A DNA stretch of 64,000 nt from Thiohalophilus sp. (GCF_034521165.1 NZ_JAXHMV010000008.1:838698-902697), one strand, 5' to 3'; shown: positions 39,931 to 49,909, numbered from the stretch's first letter. The notes: generated from the letters alone by a model not told the origin. Numbers and translations are program-made.

Positions 39931-41589
39931 TCAGCTGCGGCTGTCGCCGGGCTGCGCGTCGGCGGCCAGGACCCGCTCGGCGGCTTCCCTGGCCGCATCG
40001 GCATAGGGCACCAGCACCAGATCGATGCCGTCCTGTTCGTACAGCGGGGCGTCATGGCGATGGGCCGTGGAGAGTGCGATCCGGCCGTGATAGCCCTGCT
40101 GGCGCAGGCCGCTGAGCAGCATGCGATTGATCCCCCGATCCCGGATGGTGCTGATGACCCAGCGCACCCGATCCAGGGGTAACGTGGCGAGAAACTCCGG
40201 ATCCTCGGCATCGCCATAGCGGGCGGCGTAGCCTTCGCGGGTGTGCAGACGGACCACCTCGGGGTCGAAATCCACCGCGAGGATCCGATAACCGTGGCTG
40301 CGCAGGTTGGCTGCCACGGCCGCGCCGAAGCGCCCCAGCCCGAACAGCAGAATGCTGGCATCCTCGGCGCTCCCCGCCGCCTGGCCTGACTCCCGGAAGG
40401 CGACCTTGCGTTCGAAGATGCCCAGATACGGGGCGAGGCGATCGTAAAGCGGGTGCGAGTAGAGGATCATATAAGTGGAGAGGCTGATAGTGATGAGCCC
40501 CACTAGGGTGATCAGCCCGACGGTCTCCTGCTGCAGGTGGCCCAGGGTCAGACCCAGGGCCGCGAGGATAAGTGAGAACTCACTGATCTGCGCCACCGCC
40601 AGCCCGGACAGAAAGCCGGTGCGCTTGCGATAGCCCATGTAGCCCATGATGGCCATGACGATCAGCGGATTACCGATCAGCACAAAGACCGAGAACAGGC
40701 TTGCCGCGCCCAGCTGGGCGCCGAGGGTCCCCAGTTCCAGGCTGGCGCCCAGTTCGATGAAAAAGAATAGCAACAGAAAATCGCGCAGGCTGACCAGGCG
40801 CGCCGCCACCAGTTCCCGGTAGGGGGTCGAGGCGATGGAGATCCCGGCCAGAAAGGCGCCCACTTCCTTGCTGAAGCCCAGCGCATCGCCGGCCGCCGCG
40901 CCCAGTATTGCCAGGGCGATGGCAAACAGCATCAGCAGCTCCGCCGAATGGGCCAGACGATGTAGCAGGGGCGGTAGGATATAGCGCATCAACAGCGCCA
41001 CGGAGACCAGCATCAGGGCGCCCTTGAACAGAATGAACAGGCCTTCCTGGACCATATTGAGGTCGGCGCCGCTCTGGCTGCCAAATGCGGTCAGGGCGAT
41101 CATGACCAGTACCACCACGATGTCCTGCACGATCAAAAAACCGACCGCGATGCGCCCGTGCAGCGAATCGACCTCGCGCTTGTCCGACAGCAGCTTGACG
41201 ATGATGATGGTGCTGGAGAAGGTCAGCGCCACGGCCACATACAGGGCGGTGATATGTTCCATGCCCAGGGCCAGGCCGATCAGATAGCCGATCACCGAGG
41301 TGAAAATCACCTGGCCCAGGCCGGAGACCAGTGCCACCGGGCCGACCGAGCGTATAATGTGCAGATCCAGTTTCAGGCCGACCACGAACAGCAACAGGGC
41401 GATGCCCAGGCGGGCGAACAGCTCGATCTCGTTGCTGTGGCTGACCCAGTCGAGTGCCGAGGGCCCCAGCAGGATCCCGATCGCAATAAACGCCACAATC
41501 AGCGGCTGGCGCAGAAACTGGGCCAGGGCCCCGGCGGCCGCGGCCAGACCGATAATAATCCCAAACTGCAAAAAGATATTTTCCAGCAC
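39931..41589 (-). CDS. CPA2-family cation:proton antiporter with TrkA-N domain
   Basis: 552 residues. Twelve or so membrane helices occupy 1-385 (LLLFVVGLKLDL, GVALTFSST-type ALTFSSTIIIVKLL, FLIVQDIVVVLVM, GAFLAGISIAST), the Na+/H+ exchanger fold of KefB/YbaL-type K+/H+ antiporters. A cytoplasmic NAD-binding RCK-N (TrkA-N) domain begins near 415: ILLFGLGRFGAAVAANL, VDFDPEVV, YGDAEDPEFL. No RCK-C domain follows. Likely K+ or Na+ efflux under redox or osmotic control. Divergent from miaB. Confidence 0.92.
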   Translation of the reverse strand: MLENIFLQFGIIIGLAAAAGALAQFLRQPLIVAFIAIGILLGPSALDWVSHSNEIELFARLGIALLLFVVGLKLDLHIIRSVGPVALVSGLGQVIFTSVIGYLIGLALGMEHITALYVAVALTFSSTIIIVKLLSDKREVDSLHGRIAVGFLIVQDIVVVLVMIALTAFGSQSGADLNMVQEGLFILFKGALMLVSVALLMRYILPPLLHRLAHSAELLMLFAIALAILGAAAGDALGFSKEVGAFLAGISIASTPYRELVAARLVSLRDFLLLFFFIELGASLELGTLGAQLGAASLFSVFVLIGNPLIVMAIMGYMGYRKRTGFLSGLAVAQISEFSLILAALGLTLGHLQQETVGLITLVGLITISLSTYMILYSHPLYDRLAPYLGIFERKVAFRESGQAAGSAEDASILLFGLGRFGAAVAANLRSHGYRILAVDFDPEVVRLHTREGYAARYGDAEDPEFLATLPLDRVRWVISTIRDRGINRMLLSGLRQQGYHGRIALSTAHRHDAPLYEQDGIDLVLVPYADAAREAAERVLAADAQPGDSRS

Positions 41590-41732
41590 CGCTTGCCCTC
41601 CGGCGGGGTCAGCCTGTTGGCATTGTGCCAGCGTCCGGCGGGGCTGTCGCGCGCTAATGAAATGGCGGGATAGCTGGAAACACCGAAGTGAAAATGCTAC
41701 CTTTGCGCTCCCGAATTGTGACTGGTTAAAAA

Positions 41733-43073
41733 ATGGGCAAGCTGCATATACGGACCTTTGGGTGCCAGATGAACGAGTACGACACGGCCAAGATGGCCGA
41801 CGTGCTGCGGGCCTCGCACGGCCTGGAATTGACCGACCAGGTCGAGGAGGCCGACGTGCTGCTGCTCAACACCTGCTCGGTGCGCGAAAAGGCGCAGGAG
41901 AAGGTCTTCTCCCACCTGGGCATGTGGCGCGAGCTCAAGCAGGCCCGCCCGGAGCTGGTGATCGGTGTGGGCGGTTGCGTCGCCAGCCAGGAAGGGGAGG
42001 CCATTTTGAAGCGCGCGCCCTATGTCGATCTGGTCTTCGGGCCTCAGACCCTGCACCGCCTGCCGCAGATGCTGGACGATGCGCAAGCGCGCAAAAAGTC
42101 CGTGGTGGATATCTCTTTTCCCGAGATCGAAAAATTCGATCACCTGCCCGAACCGCGCACCGACGGACCCAGCGCCTTTGTCTCCATTATGGAAGGCTGC
42201 AGCAAGTACTGCAGTTTCTGCGTGGTGCCCTATACCCGCGGCGAGGAGTTCAGCCGCCCGTTTGATGATGTGATTGCCGAAGTGGCGGAGCTGGCCGAGC
42301 GCGGTGTGCGCGAGGTGACTCTGCTGGGCCAGAACGTCAACGCCTATCGGGGGGGCATGGATGATGGCGATATCGCCGATCTGGGGCTGCTGATCCAGTA
42401 TGTGGCCGCCATCGACGGCATTGATCGGATTCGCTATACCACCTCCCATCCGCTGGAGATGAACGAAAGCCTGTTCCAGGCCTATGCCGAGGTACCGGAG
42501 CTGGTCAGCCACCTGCACCTGCCGGTGCAAAGCGGCTCGAATCGGATCCTGGCGCTGATGAAACGCAAGCACACCGCTATGGAATACAAGGCCACCATCC
42601 GTCGCCTGCGCGAGGTGCGCCCGGACATCAGCCTTTCCTCGGATTTTATCGTCGGCTTCCCCGGCGAGAGCGATGCCGACTTCGAGGCGACGATGGATCT
42701 GATCGCTGAAATCGGCTTCGATCACTCGTTCAGTTTTGTCTACAGCGCCCGGCCGGGTACGCCGGCCTCATCGTTGCCCGATGATGTGCCGCTGGAAGTG
42801 AAAAAACAGCGCCTGGCGATTTTGCAGGAGCGTATCAACCAGCAGGCGGCACAAATCAGCCGCGACATGGTGGGCAGCGTGCAGCAGATTCTGGTCAGCG
42901 GCCTCTCCCGGAAAGATTCGGGCCAACTCGCCGGGCGCACGGCCAACAATCGTGTGGTAAACTTCAAGGGTGATCCTGAACTCATCGGTGAGTTTGTCGA
43001 CGTGACGATTACCGAAGCTCTGCCCAACTCCCTGCGCGGCGAACTGCTCAGCCAGTCCGTCCGCTGTGCCTGA
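41733..43073 (+). CDS. miaB: tRNA-2-methylthio-N6-isopentenyladenosine synthase
   Basis: Radical-SAM enzyme adding a methylthio group to i6A37 of tRNAs. UPF0004 domain Cys: GCQMNEYD, NTCSVREKA, VGGCVAS. Radical-SAM cluster: MEGCSKYCSFCVVPYTRG. TRAM domain at the C terminus (about 375-440). 446 residues, standard. It opens the conserved series miaB-ybeZ-ybeY-corC-lnt, as in E. coli. Start ATG 41733 (MGKLHIRTFG). Confidence 0.97.
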   Translation: MGKLHIRTFGCQMNEYDTAKMADVLRASHGLELTDQVEEADVLLLNTCSVREKAQEKVFSHLGMWRELKQARPELVIGVGGCVASQEGEAILKRAPYVDLVFGPQTLHRLPQMLDDAQARKKSVVDISFPEIEKFDHLPEPRTDGPSAFVSIMEGCSKYCSFCVVPYTRGEEFSRPFDDVIAEVAELAERGVREVTLLGQNVNAYRGGMDDGDIADLGLLIQYVAAIDGIDRIRYTTSHPLEMNESLFQAYAEVPELVSHLHLPVQSGSNRILALMKRKHTAMEYKATIRRLREVRPDISLSSDFIVGFPGESDADFEATMDLIAEIGFDHSFSFVYSARPGTPASSLPDDVPLEVKKQRLAILQERINQQAAQISRDMVGSVQQILVSGLSRKDSGQLAGRTANNRVVNFKGDPELIGEFVDVTITEALPNSLRGELLSQSVRCA

Positions 43074-43109
43074 TTGCCTGTTTTTGTATAACCAGCCCAA
43101 GATCCCGTC

Positions 43110-44084
43110 TTGACCAGCCACGCTTTTTCCACCGATATCGTTCTCGAACCCGCTGATAATCAGCGGCTGGCCAACCTGTGCGGCCAGTTCGACGAGCACT
43201 TGCGCCAGATCGAACGGCGCCTGGGTGTGGAGGTGAACAATCGCGGCAACAACTTCCGGGTGATCGGCGACAGTCGCTCTGTCCAGGCCGCCGGCGAGGT
43301 GCTGCGGGATCTGTATGCCGAAACCGAACACCAGACCTTGAATCCGTCCCAGGTGAACCTCCATTTACAGGAGTCGGGCGTGGATGCGCTGGTGGCGGAT
43401 ATCACCCCGAAGGACGAGGTGATCCTGACCACGCCGCGCGGCTCGGTGCGCGGCCGCGGCCCCAACCAGAAGCAGTACCTGAGCAATCTCAAGGACAACG
43501 ATCTCAATTTCGGTATCGGCCCGGCCGGCACCGGCAAGACCTATCTGGCCGTGGCCGCCGCGGTGCAGGCGCTGGAGCGCGAGGAAGTGCGGCGCCTGGT
43601 ACTGACCCGCCCGGCGGTGGAGTCGGGCGAGCGGCTGGGCTTTTTGCCCGGGGACCTTGCGCAGAAGATCGATCCCTACCTGCGGCCACTGTATGACGCG
43701 CTGTATGAAATGCTGGGCTTTGAAACGGTGGCCAGGCTGATGGAGCGTAATGTAATCGAAGTGGCGCCGCTGGCCTACATGCGCGGGCGCACCCTGAACG
43801 AATCGTTCATCATCCTGGATGAGGCGCAGAACACCACCGTGGAACAGATGAAGATGTTCCTGACCCGGATCGGGTTCGGTTCCACGGTGGTGGTGACCGG
43901 GGACGTTACCCAGGTGGATCTGCCGCGCAACCAGCAATCGGGGCTGCGCCAGGTCATCGAAGTATTGAAGGATGTGGAGGGGATCAGCTTTACCTTTTTC
44001 AACGCCAAGGACGTGGTGCGCCATCCGCTGGTGCAGCGCATCGTCCAGGCGTACGAGGCGCGCGGCGAAGACCCGCTGCCATGA
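43110..44084 (+). CDS. ybeZ: PhoH-like ATPase YbeZ
   Basis: Cytoplasmic P-loop protein that works with YbeY in rRNA maturation and quality control. Walker A GPAGTGKTYLA (about 138-148), Walker B FIILDEAQN, and the typical GRTLNESF and VVTGDVTQVDLP. 324 residues. The start is TTG 43110 (TSHAFSTDIVLEPADN), which aligns with E. coli YbeZ; no ATG is available upstream. Its TGA overlaps the ybeY ATG by the sequence ATGA. Confidence 0.96.
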   Translation: MTSHAFSTDIVLEPADNQRLANLCGQFDEHLRQIERRLGVEVNNRGNNFRVIGDSRSVQAAGEVLRDLYAETEHQTLNPSQVNLHLQESGVDALVADITPKDEVILTTPRGSVRGRGPNQKQYLSNLKDNDLNFGIGPAGTGKTYLAVAAAVQALEREEVRRLVLTRPAVESGERLGFLPGDLAQKIDPYLRPLYDALYEMLGFETVARLMERNVIEVAPLAYMRGRTLNESFIILDEAQNTTVEQMKMFLTRIGFGSTVVVTGDVTQVDLPRNQQSGLRQVIEVLKDVEGISFTFFNAKDVVRHPLVQRIVQAYEARGEDPLP

Positions 44085-44542
44085 GTATCGAGGTGGAGGT
44101 GCAGCGCATCGCTGCGGCCGGTCCGAATGAGGCGGATATCCAGCGCTGGGTCAGCGCGGCCTTGCACGCCGAGCAGCGCGACGATGCTGAATTGACGGTA
44201 CGTATCGTCGATGAAGATGAAAGCACTGAACTGAACGAGCAGTACCGGCACAAAAGCGGGCCGACCAATGTGTTGTCATTTCCGTTCGAGTGTCCGCCCG
44301 AGGTGGAACTGGATTTGCTCGGGGACCTGGTGATCTGTGCCCCGGTAGTACAGCGCGAGGCCCGGGAACAGGGCAAGCAAGAGATGGCGCACTGGGCGCA
44401 TATGATAGTACACGGCACCCTGCATTTGCTGGGGTATGATCATCTGCAACAGGACGAGGCAGAAGCAATGGAGCGTCGGGAAATCAGCATCATGGAAGAA
44501 CTGGGCTATACCAATCCTTACCGACTGGAAGCAGAGCAATGA
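44081..44542 (+). CDS. ybeY: Endoribonuclease / rRNA maturation factor YbeY
   Basis: Zinc-dependent RNase for 16S rNA 3'-end maturation and 70S quality control. The metal site HGTLHLLGYDH (H-x3-H-x5-H) near 111-121 is complete; also NVLSFPFE and LGDLVICAPVV. 153 residues. Overlaps both neighbours through ATGA (44081-44084 and 44539-44542), so the three genes are translationally coupled. Confidence 0.97.
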   Translation: MSIEVEVQRIAAAGPNEADIQRWVSAALHAEQRDDAELTVRIVDEDESTELNEQYRHKSGPTNVLSFPFECPPEVELDLLGDLVICAPVVQREAREQGKQEMAHWAHMIVHGTLHLLGYDHLQQDEAEAMERREISIMEELGYTNPYRLEAEQ

Positions 44543-45441
44543 GCGAAGACCGATCGGGGAGTCCCGACAAAGAAACCAAACCGCAAAAATCGTGGCTGGA
44601 ACGACTGGGTCAGGCCCTGCAGGGCGACCTGAAAGATCTGGACCAGTTACAGGAAGTTCTGCACGAAGCACATCGTAACCAGGTCATCGACATCGACGCC
44701 CTGGCCATGATCGAAGGTGTCCTGCAGGTCTCCGACATGCAGGTGCGCGATATCATGATCCCGCGCTCGCAAATGACCGTTGTCGAACGCGATGCCGATC
44801 CCAAACAGATATTGAAAACAGTCATTGACTCCGCGCACTCCCGTTTTCCGGCCGTGGGGGAAAATAAGGACGATGTGATCGGCATCCTGCTGGCCAAGGA
44901 TCTGTTGCCCTATTTTCTCGAAGGCGAACAGAGCCGGCTGAATATTCGCGATATCCTGCGTCCCGCCGTCATCATTCCCGAAAGCAAACGACTGAATGTG
45001 TTGCTCAAGGAGTTTCGCGCCAATCGTAACCACATGGCGATCGTGGTCGATGAATACGGTGGCGTGGCCGGGCTGGTGACCATCGAGGACGTGCTGGAGC
45101 AGATCGTCGGCGAGATCGAGGACGAGCATGACTTCGAGGAAGATACGCAGATCCTGCAACACGAAAACCAGACCGCCACGGTCAAGGGGATCACGCCCAT
45201 CGAGGACTTCAATCAGCACTTCGGTACCGACTACAGCGACGAGGAGTTCGATACCATCGGGGGCCTGGTGATCAATCAGCTGGGCCATCTGCCCAAGCGC
45301 GGCGAAGAAATCGAGCTGGGCAATCTGCAGTTCCGGGTTTTGCGTGCCACCAATCGTCAGGTCCATCTGCTGGAAGTGCGTCAGCTCGAAGCGCCGACGC
45401 AGACCGAGAGCGTCAATCGCAGCAGTGCGCGTGGCAGCTGA
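44539..45441 (+). CDS. corC: CorC/YbeX: CBS-pair and CorC-HlyC domain protein
   Basis: Soluble member of the CorC/CNNM group, linked to Mg2+ handling and, with ybeY/ybeZ, ribosome function. Two CBS motifs occupy about 65-190 (MIPRSQMTVVERD, NHMAIVVDEYGGVAGLVTIEDVLEQIVGEIEDE) and the CorC-HlyC C-terminal domain about 205-290. 300 residues, no membrane segment. Starts in ATGA overlap with ybeY; lnt starts inside its last codons. Confidence 0.95.
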   Translation: MSEDRSGSPDKETKPQKSWLERLGQALQGDLKDLDQLQEVLHEAHRNQVIDIDALAMIEGVLQVSDMQVRDIMIPRSQMTVVERDADPKQILKTVIDSAHSRFPAVGENKDDVIGILLAKDLLPYFLEGEQSRLNIRDILRPAVIIPESKRLNVLLKEFRANRNHMAIVVDEYGGVAGLVTIEDVLEQIVGEIEDEHDFEEDTQILQHENQTATVKGITPIEDFNQHFGTDYSDEEFDTIGGLVINQLGHLPKRGEEIELGNLQFRVLRATNRQVHLLEVRQLEAPTQTESVNRSSARGS

Positions 45442-46972
45442 ACCGTTGTTAAGCCAGCGCCATGCCCGCCATGGCCTGGCGCTGCTGGCCGGCGCGGCCC
45501 TGCCGCTGGCGTTTGAACCGTTTGCCTTCCTGCCGCTGGCCTATCTGGCCCCGGCATTACTGTTCTACCTGTGGCTGGATGCGACGCCACGTCAGGCACT
45601 GCTCAGCGGCTATCTGTTCGGGCTCGGCCTGTTCGGCGTTGGCGTCTCCTGGGTATATGTCGCGATTCATGAATTCGGTTATGCCTCGGTCTTGCTGGCC
45701 GCGTTTTTAACCGCGCTGTTTGTCGCTTTTCTCGCGCTCTATTACGGCTTGCTCGGCTATCTCGCCGTGCGGGTGCGAAACGCGCTGTCCGGGTACCCCC
45801 ATCAACGTTTGTTGAGCCTGTTGCTGGTTTTCCCGGCGTTGTGGATCGCCCTGGAGTGGGTGCGTGGCTGGTTTTTGACCGGCTTTCCCTGGCTGAATCT
45901 GGGTTACAGCCAGATCGACAGCGGTCTGGCCGGATATGCGCCCTTGCTGGGGAGCTATGGCCTGGGCTGGATTACGTTGCTGGGCGCGGCATTGTTGTTA
46001 TTAATCCTGCTGTATCGCAGCCGGCGCAAACAGCTGGGCCTGCTGCTGGTATTCGTTGCCCTGCACCTGCTGGGCTACGGGCTGTTGCAAATCACCTGGA
46101 CCCAGCCACAGGGGCAACCACTGCGCGCCAGTCTGATTCAGGGCAATCTGCCACAGGCCACCAAATGGGATCCACAAGCGCTGGCCAAACGCTTATCCCT
46201 GTACCGTGAGCTGACCGGGCAGGAGTGGGACAGTGATCTGGTTGTCTGGCCGGAAAATGCGCTGAGTACCTTTTATCATAACATCGAGGACGATTATCTG
46301 GCCGAACTGCAACAGCGCGCGCGTAAACATAACACGGATATCGTACTGGGCCTGCCGGTCATGGATCGCCAGAGCCGGGCCTATTACAACAGCCTGCTCA
46401 GCGTGGGCCGCAGCCCCGGGGTGTATCACAAAACCCACCTGGTCCCGTTTGGTGAATATGTGCCGCTGGAGTCGCTGCTGCGAGGCATGATTGCCTTTTT
46501 CGACCTGCCCATGTCCAGTTTCAGCGCGGGCGATCCCGGGCAACCGCTGTTACAGGCCGCCGGTCACCCGGTGGCCGCCACGGTCTGTTACGAGGATGTT
46601 TTCGGTGAGGAAGTGATCCGGCAACTGCCCGAGGCGACGCTGATGATCAATGGCAGCAACAACGCCTGGTATGGCGATTCTTTTGCGCCGCACCAGCATT
46701 TGCAAATCGCCCGCATGCGCGCCCTGGAAACCGGCCGGCCGCTATTGCGAGCGACCACCAATGGTATCAGTGCCATCGTCGATCACAAGGGGCGAATGAT
46801 TGCCCGTTCCGTCCAGTTTGAAACCCATGTCACCCGGGGGACGATCCACCCCCGGCAGGGCAGCACCCCCTATATTCGCTTCGGTAATTATCCGGTTTTG
46901 CTGTTATTGTTACTGATTGGCGTTGCGCTTGTCTGGCTCGTCAGAATACAACCTGTTACCCCGCCTGAGTGA
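45431..46972 (+). CDS. lnt: Apolipoprotein N-acyltransferase
   Basis: Inner-membrane enzyme that adds the third acyl chain to the N-terminal Cys of lipoproteins. Six to seven N-terminal membrane helices (LALLAGAALPLAFEPFAFLPLAYLAPALLF in two parts and others, to about 215) precede a periplasmic nitrilase-like domain with the triad Glu275 (WPENAL), Lys334 (KTHLVPFGEY) and Cys386 (VCYEDVFG), plus one last helix. I chose GTG 45431, overlapping corC by 11 bases; GTG 45425 is an alternative and there is no suitable ATG. About 513 residues, as in E. coli (512). Confidence 0.95.
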   Translation: MAAEPLLSQRHARHGLALLAGAALPLAFEPFAFLPLAYLAPALLFYLWLDATPRQALLSGYLFGLGLFGVGVSWVYVAIHEFGYASVLLAAFLTALFVAFLALYYGLLGYLAVRVRNALSGYPHQRLLSLLLVFPALWIALEWVRGWFLTGFPWLNLGYSQIDSGLAGYAPLLGSYGLGWITLLGAALLLLILLYRSRRKQLGLLLVFVALHLLGYGLLQITWTQPQGQPLRASLIQGNLPQATKWDPQALAKRLSLYRELTGQEWDSDLVVWPENALSTFYHNIEDDYLAELQQRARKHNTDIVLGLPVMDRQSRAYYNSLLSVGRSPGVYHKTHLVPFGEYVPLESLLRGMIAFFDLPMSSFSAGDPGQPLLQAAGHPVAATVCYEDVFGEEVIRQLPEATLMINGSNNAWYGDSFAPHQHLQIARMRALETGRPLLRATTNGISAIVDHKGRMIARSVQFETHVTRGTIHPRQGSTPYIRFGNYPVLLLLLLIGVALVWLVRIQPVTPPE

Positions 46973-47015
46973 CCGGGTCAGATACCCTCGCTCGACAACC
47001 CGAGAGGTTCCGCCA

Positions 47016-47255
47016 ATGCAATCCAACCTGGCTCAGAAGATTTCCCTGGTCATCGCCGTGCTCTGTTATCTGGTAGCCGTCGGCTTTGCCATCGCGGCCC
47101 TTGTGTATGAACCACGACAATCCGGCGATCCGATTCACGCCTCGTTCATGGCCTCGGTGATTTTCTTCATCGGTTGCGGGATTGTGCTGCATGTTATTGC
47201 CCGCTCCCGGCTTAAGGGGCTGGTCAGCCTTGACGATCGAACAAACGATCAATAA
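47016..47255 (+). CDS. Small membrane protein, two helices, unknown
   Basis: 79 residues with two predicted membrane helices: ISLVIAVLCYLVAVGFAIAALVY (8-30) and MASVIFFIGCGIVLHVIA (45-62), short polar ends. No family recognised. ATG 47016 has CGAGAGG about nine bases upstream. It follows lnt by 43 bases in the same direction, and a GC hairpin lies two bases after its stop, so it is probably the last gene of the miaB-lnt series. Confidence 0.65.
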   Translation: MQSNLAQKISLVIAVLCYLVAVGFAIAALVYEPRQSGDPIHASFMASVIFFIGCGIVLHVIARSRLKGLVSLDDRTNDQ

Positions 47256-47256
47256 A

Positions 47257-47272
47257 GCCGCTCAAAAGCGGC
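47257..47272 (+). terminator. Weak terminator-like hairpin
   Basis: GCCGCT, loop CAAA, AGCGGC, immediately after the small membrane gene. Only GGTATT follows instead of a T-run. Confidence 0.4.
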
Positions 47273-47836
47273 GGTATTAAACCGTATAGAGCCCGCTTGT
47301 CGCCGGCCATTACGATCGGTACAGATGGTTCTCCCGGAGCTTCACGACTCAGTTGGTTGCGAGCGCGTTTTTACTTCGTACTCGTAAAACGGGATTTCAT
47401 TTATTTACGTAAAATCCGACCAATTTTCTAAACAATTTTGTTTTTTCAGCTAAACGACAATGCAAGATTATGATCTGGATCAGTTCATAAACCCGCCGAT
47501 TTTGCAAAAATCTCCGTTTTTCGAAGTTTCCAGGATTCCCTGGTCGCCCTGGATTGCAGGTAAAAAAATCGAACTGATATTGATTATAAGCGTGGCAATA
47601 CAACCATGAGAGCGCAAAATTGTAATTTAGAGCAGGTCTAAATTGCACGCAAATTGTCCGCGAAGTTTGTTATAGGTTGAAACACGTTTTTCGTTGCTAC
47701 GACACTCATTTCCGTATTAAAGAATTCGTCCTTCCTCCAATCAAGGACGGACTGACTGAAGTCAAGCTTACAACAGGTTCGGTATAACTCCTGCATTTGA
47801 ATACTGCAAATAAAGTCGAAATTCAGGAAATAACTT
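47273..47836. other. AT-rich intergenic region upstream of the GGDEF-EAL gene
   Basis: From about 47390 the sequence becomes much richer in A+T than the neighbours and stays so to the end of the next gene. No gene, tRNA or word-repeat is seen. A small inverted repeat TTTTAC / GTAAAA lies near 47370-47391. The ribosome binding site AGGAAA is at 47827-47832. Probably part of an acquired segment. Confidence 0.6.
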
Positions 47837-49909
47837 ATGTGTAGTAATTTGAAGACGGTTGATTTATTGGCATTCGGCTGGGTCTGTGTCAGAGAGTTCG
47901 ATTGTTATCGGGATATAGTCAAAAAGCCAGACGATCAGCCAGATATTTTCATTGTTATTGATGATGACGAAAAATTATTAGGGATTATAGGTAAGAGCCA
48001 GGCTGCCCATTTTCCGGCGAGTGCATTCGCGGAACTGGTAGTCCGGGATAAGTTATTATCAGTTTTGCACGATACACCGCTGAACGAGATGATGGAATGT
48101 GTAAATCGAACCTATATGGAGTACATTCCGGTTATAGAACGTGACAGCGGAGCGCTTATTGGGGTCATAAATCAGCTGAGTATTTTTAACGGTCTCATTA
48201 AAGCAGAAATAAAGTTAAATAAACAGTTGTCATCAGACTACAAAGAAAGAAGCATTGCTGAGGCAGTATTTTCAGCCACTTCGGAAGGAATTATGGTGAC
48301 GGATGCTGAAAAGAGAATTATAAAAATAAATCGTGCCTTTACGGAAACAACCGGTTATACGGAGACTGATGTGCTTGGGGAGTCGCCAAAGATACTCAGC
48401 TCCGGGAAACATAATAAGGAATTTTATAGTTTTATGCACGATCAGCTAGAGAAGTCAGGCGCCTGGGAGGGCGAGGTATGGAACAGAAGAAAAAATGGTG
48501 AAGTATATCCGGAGTGGCTGCATATAAACGCTATCAAAGATGATAAGGGAAATATTGCCCATTATGCCGGGGTATTTTCCGATATCAGTAAGAACAAGGA
48601 GATGAGAGAGCGACTGCGATTCCTTGCTTACCATGATGCTTTGACGAATCTGCCTAACAGAGTTCAGTTTATTGACAGATTAAAACAGGAGATTGCAAAA
48701 ACCCGAAGGGGCGGTGAAGGTTTTTCCCTGTTGTTCATTGATCTTGATGGTTTCAAGGAAATTAATGACAATCTTGGGCATGGTCATGGGGACGACGTCC
48801 TGGTCAGAGTATCGGAAAGATTGTGCGAGTGTATAAGAGAAAGCGATACAATTGCGCGTCTTGGCGGTGATGAATTTACGATTATACTCGATCGGGCCAA
48901 TGACGAGATGACTGCAATTGCTTCCGCAAAAAAGATATTAAACTCAATTTCTATGCCAATCAAGGCGGGTAACCAATCGCACTTTTTTACAGCCAGCATA
49001 GGTATAAGCCGTTTTCCAGGGGATGGAGATAATACCGAGGAGCTTGTTCGGGCCGCGGATACTGCAATGTATCAGGCAAAGGAATCAGGCAAAGGGTGTT
49101 TTCGTTTTTACTCTGTAGAAATGCATGAAAGAGCATCAAAAAGAATGTCTCTTGCGAATGAATTACGGCATTCGCTTGACTGTGGCAAGTTGAGTATCGC
49201 ATGGCAACCACAAATGTGTCTAAAAACCAAGAAAGTTCGCGGATTCGAGGCGCTGGTTCGTTGGAGAAGAGCCGATGGTACTGACATAACTCCTTCTGAA
49301 TTCGTGCCACTGGCAGAGCAGACAGGACTGATGGAACCGCTGGGTAACTGGGTGATCCATAAGGCGTTACATGAAGCTCGTAGCATTCAGACGGCTATTG
49401 AGGGTCATGATGTGCGCTTTTCAATAAATCTTTCGCCTTTGCAAATCACATCGGATACATATGGTTATATTATTAAAACGTTATCAGATTCAGGGCTATG
49501 TCCTGAACATTTTGAAGTTGAATTGACTGAAACATCACTTTCGACAGCTCGAGACTCTGTTATAGAACTGTTGCATCGGCTTGGCGACAAAGGTGTCCAG
49601 GTTGCGGTCGATGACTTTGGGACTGGTTTTTCAAATATAGCGACCATGAAGCTGTTGCCAGTCCGCAAACTAAAGATTGACAAATCGTTTGTTGATGCTC
49701 TGGATGGCGGCTCTGCCGATAGAGAAATAGTCAGAGCAGTGGTAGATATGTCTCATGCACTGGATTTTGAGGTTGTTGCAGAAGGAATTGAAACACAAGC
49801 ACAGGAAAAGTTCCTTACAGATATTGGTTGTGATCAGGGGCAGGGATATCTCTTTAGCAGGCCGATGTATGCAGGTGATATGCAAAATTGGTTATCTGAA
49901 TGCATTTAG
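47837..49909 (+). CDS. CBS-PAS-GGDEF-EAL cyclic-di-GMP protein
   Basis: 690 residues. An N-terminal CBS-like pair (about 15-125; FIVIDDDEKLLGIIG, YMEYIPVIERDSGALIGVI), a PAS domain (about 140-260; EGIMVTDAEKRIIKINRAF, GYTETDVLGESPK, with a PAC tail NIAHYAGVFSDIS), GGDEF (about 265-425; RLGGDEF, and I-site R-E-S-D five residues before it), and EAL (about 440-685; FEALVRW, ELTETSL, VDDFGTGFSN, KIDKSFV, EGIET). Both catalytic sites look intact, so it may make and break cyclic-di-GMP. Codon use is markedly AT-rich against its neighbours, and it interrupts the lnt-leuS region: likely acquired. Confidence 0.92.
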   Translation: MCSNLKTVDLLAFGWVCVREFDCYRDIVKKPDDQPDIFIVIDDDEKLLGIIGKSQAAHFPASAFAELVVRDKLLSVLHDTPLNEMMECVNRTYMEYIPVIERDSGALIGVINQLSIFNGLIKAEIKLNKQLSSDYKERSIAEAVFSATSEGIMVTDAEKRIIKINRAFTETTGYTETDVLGESPKILSSGKHNKEFYSFMHDQLEKSGAWEGEVWNRRKNGEVYPEWLHINAIKDDKGNIAHYAGVFSDISKNKEMRERLRFLAYHDALTNLPNRVQFIDRLKQEIAKTRRGGEGFSLLFIDLDGFKEINDNLGHGHGDDVLVRVSERLCECIRESDTIARLGGDEFTIILDRANDEMTAIASAKKILNSISMPIKAGNQSHFFTASIGISRFPGDGDNTEELVRAADTAMYQAKESGKGCFRFYSVEMHERASKRMSLANELRHSLDCGKLSIAWQPQMCLKTKKVRGFEALVRWRRADGTDITPSEFVPLAEQTGLMEPLGNWVIHKALHEARSIQTAIEGHDVRFSINLSPLQITSDTYGYIIKTLSDSGLCPEHFEVELTETSLSTARDSVIELLHRLGDKGVQVAVDDFGTGFSNIATMKLLPVRKLKIDKSFVDALDGGSADREIVRAVVDMSHALDFEVVAEGIETQAQEKFLTDIGCDQGQGYLFSRPMYAGDMQNWLSECI

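Noticed and set aside
47273..47836. Possible tRNA or regulatory RNA in the long AT-rich gap
   Set aside because: No cloverleaf, T-loop GTTCRA pattern or strong structured RNA could be found by eye.
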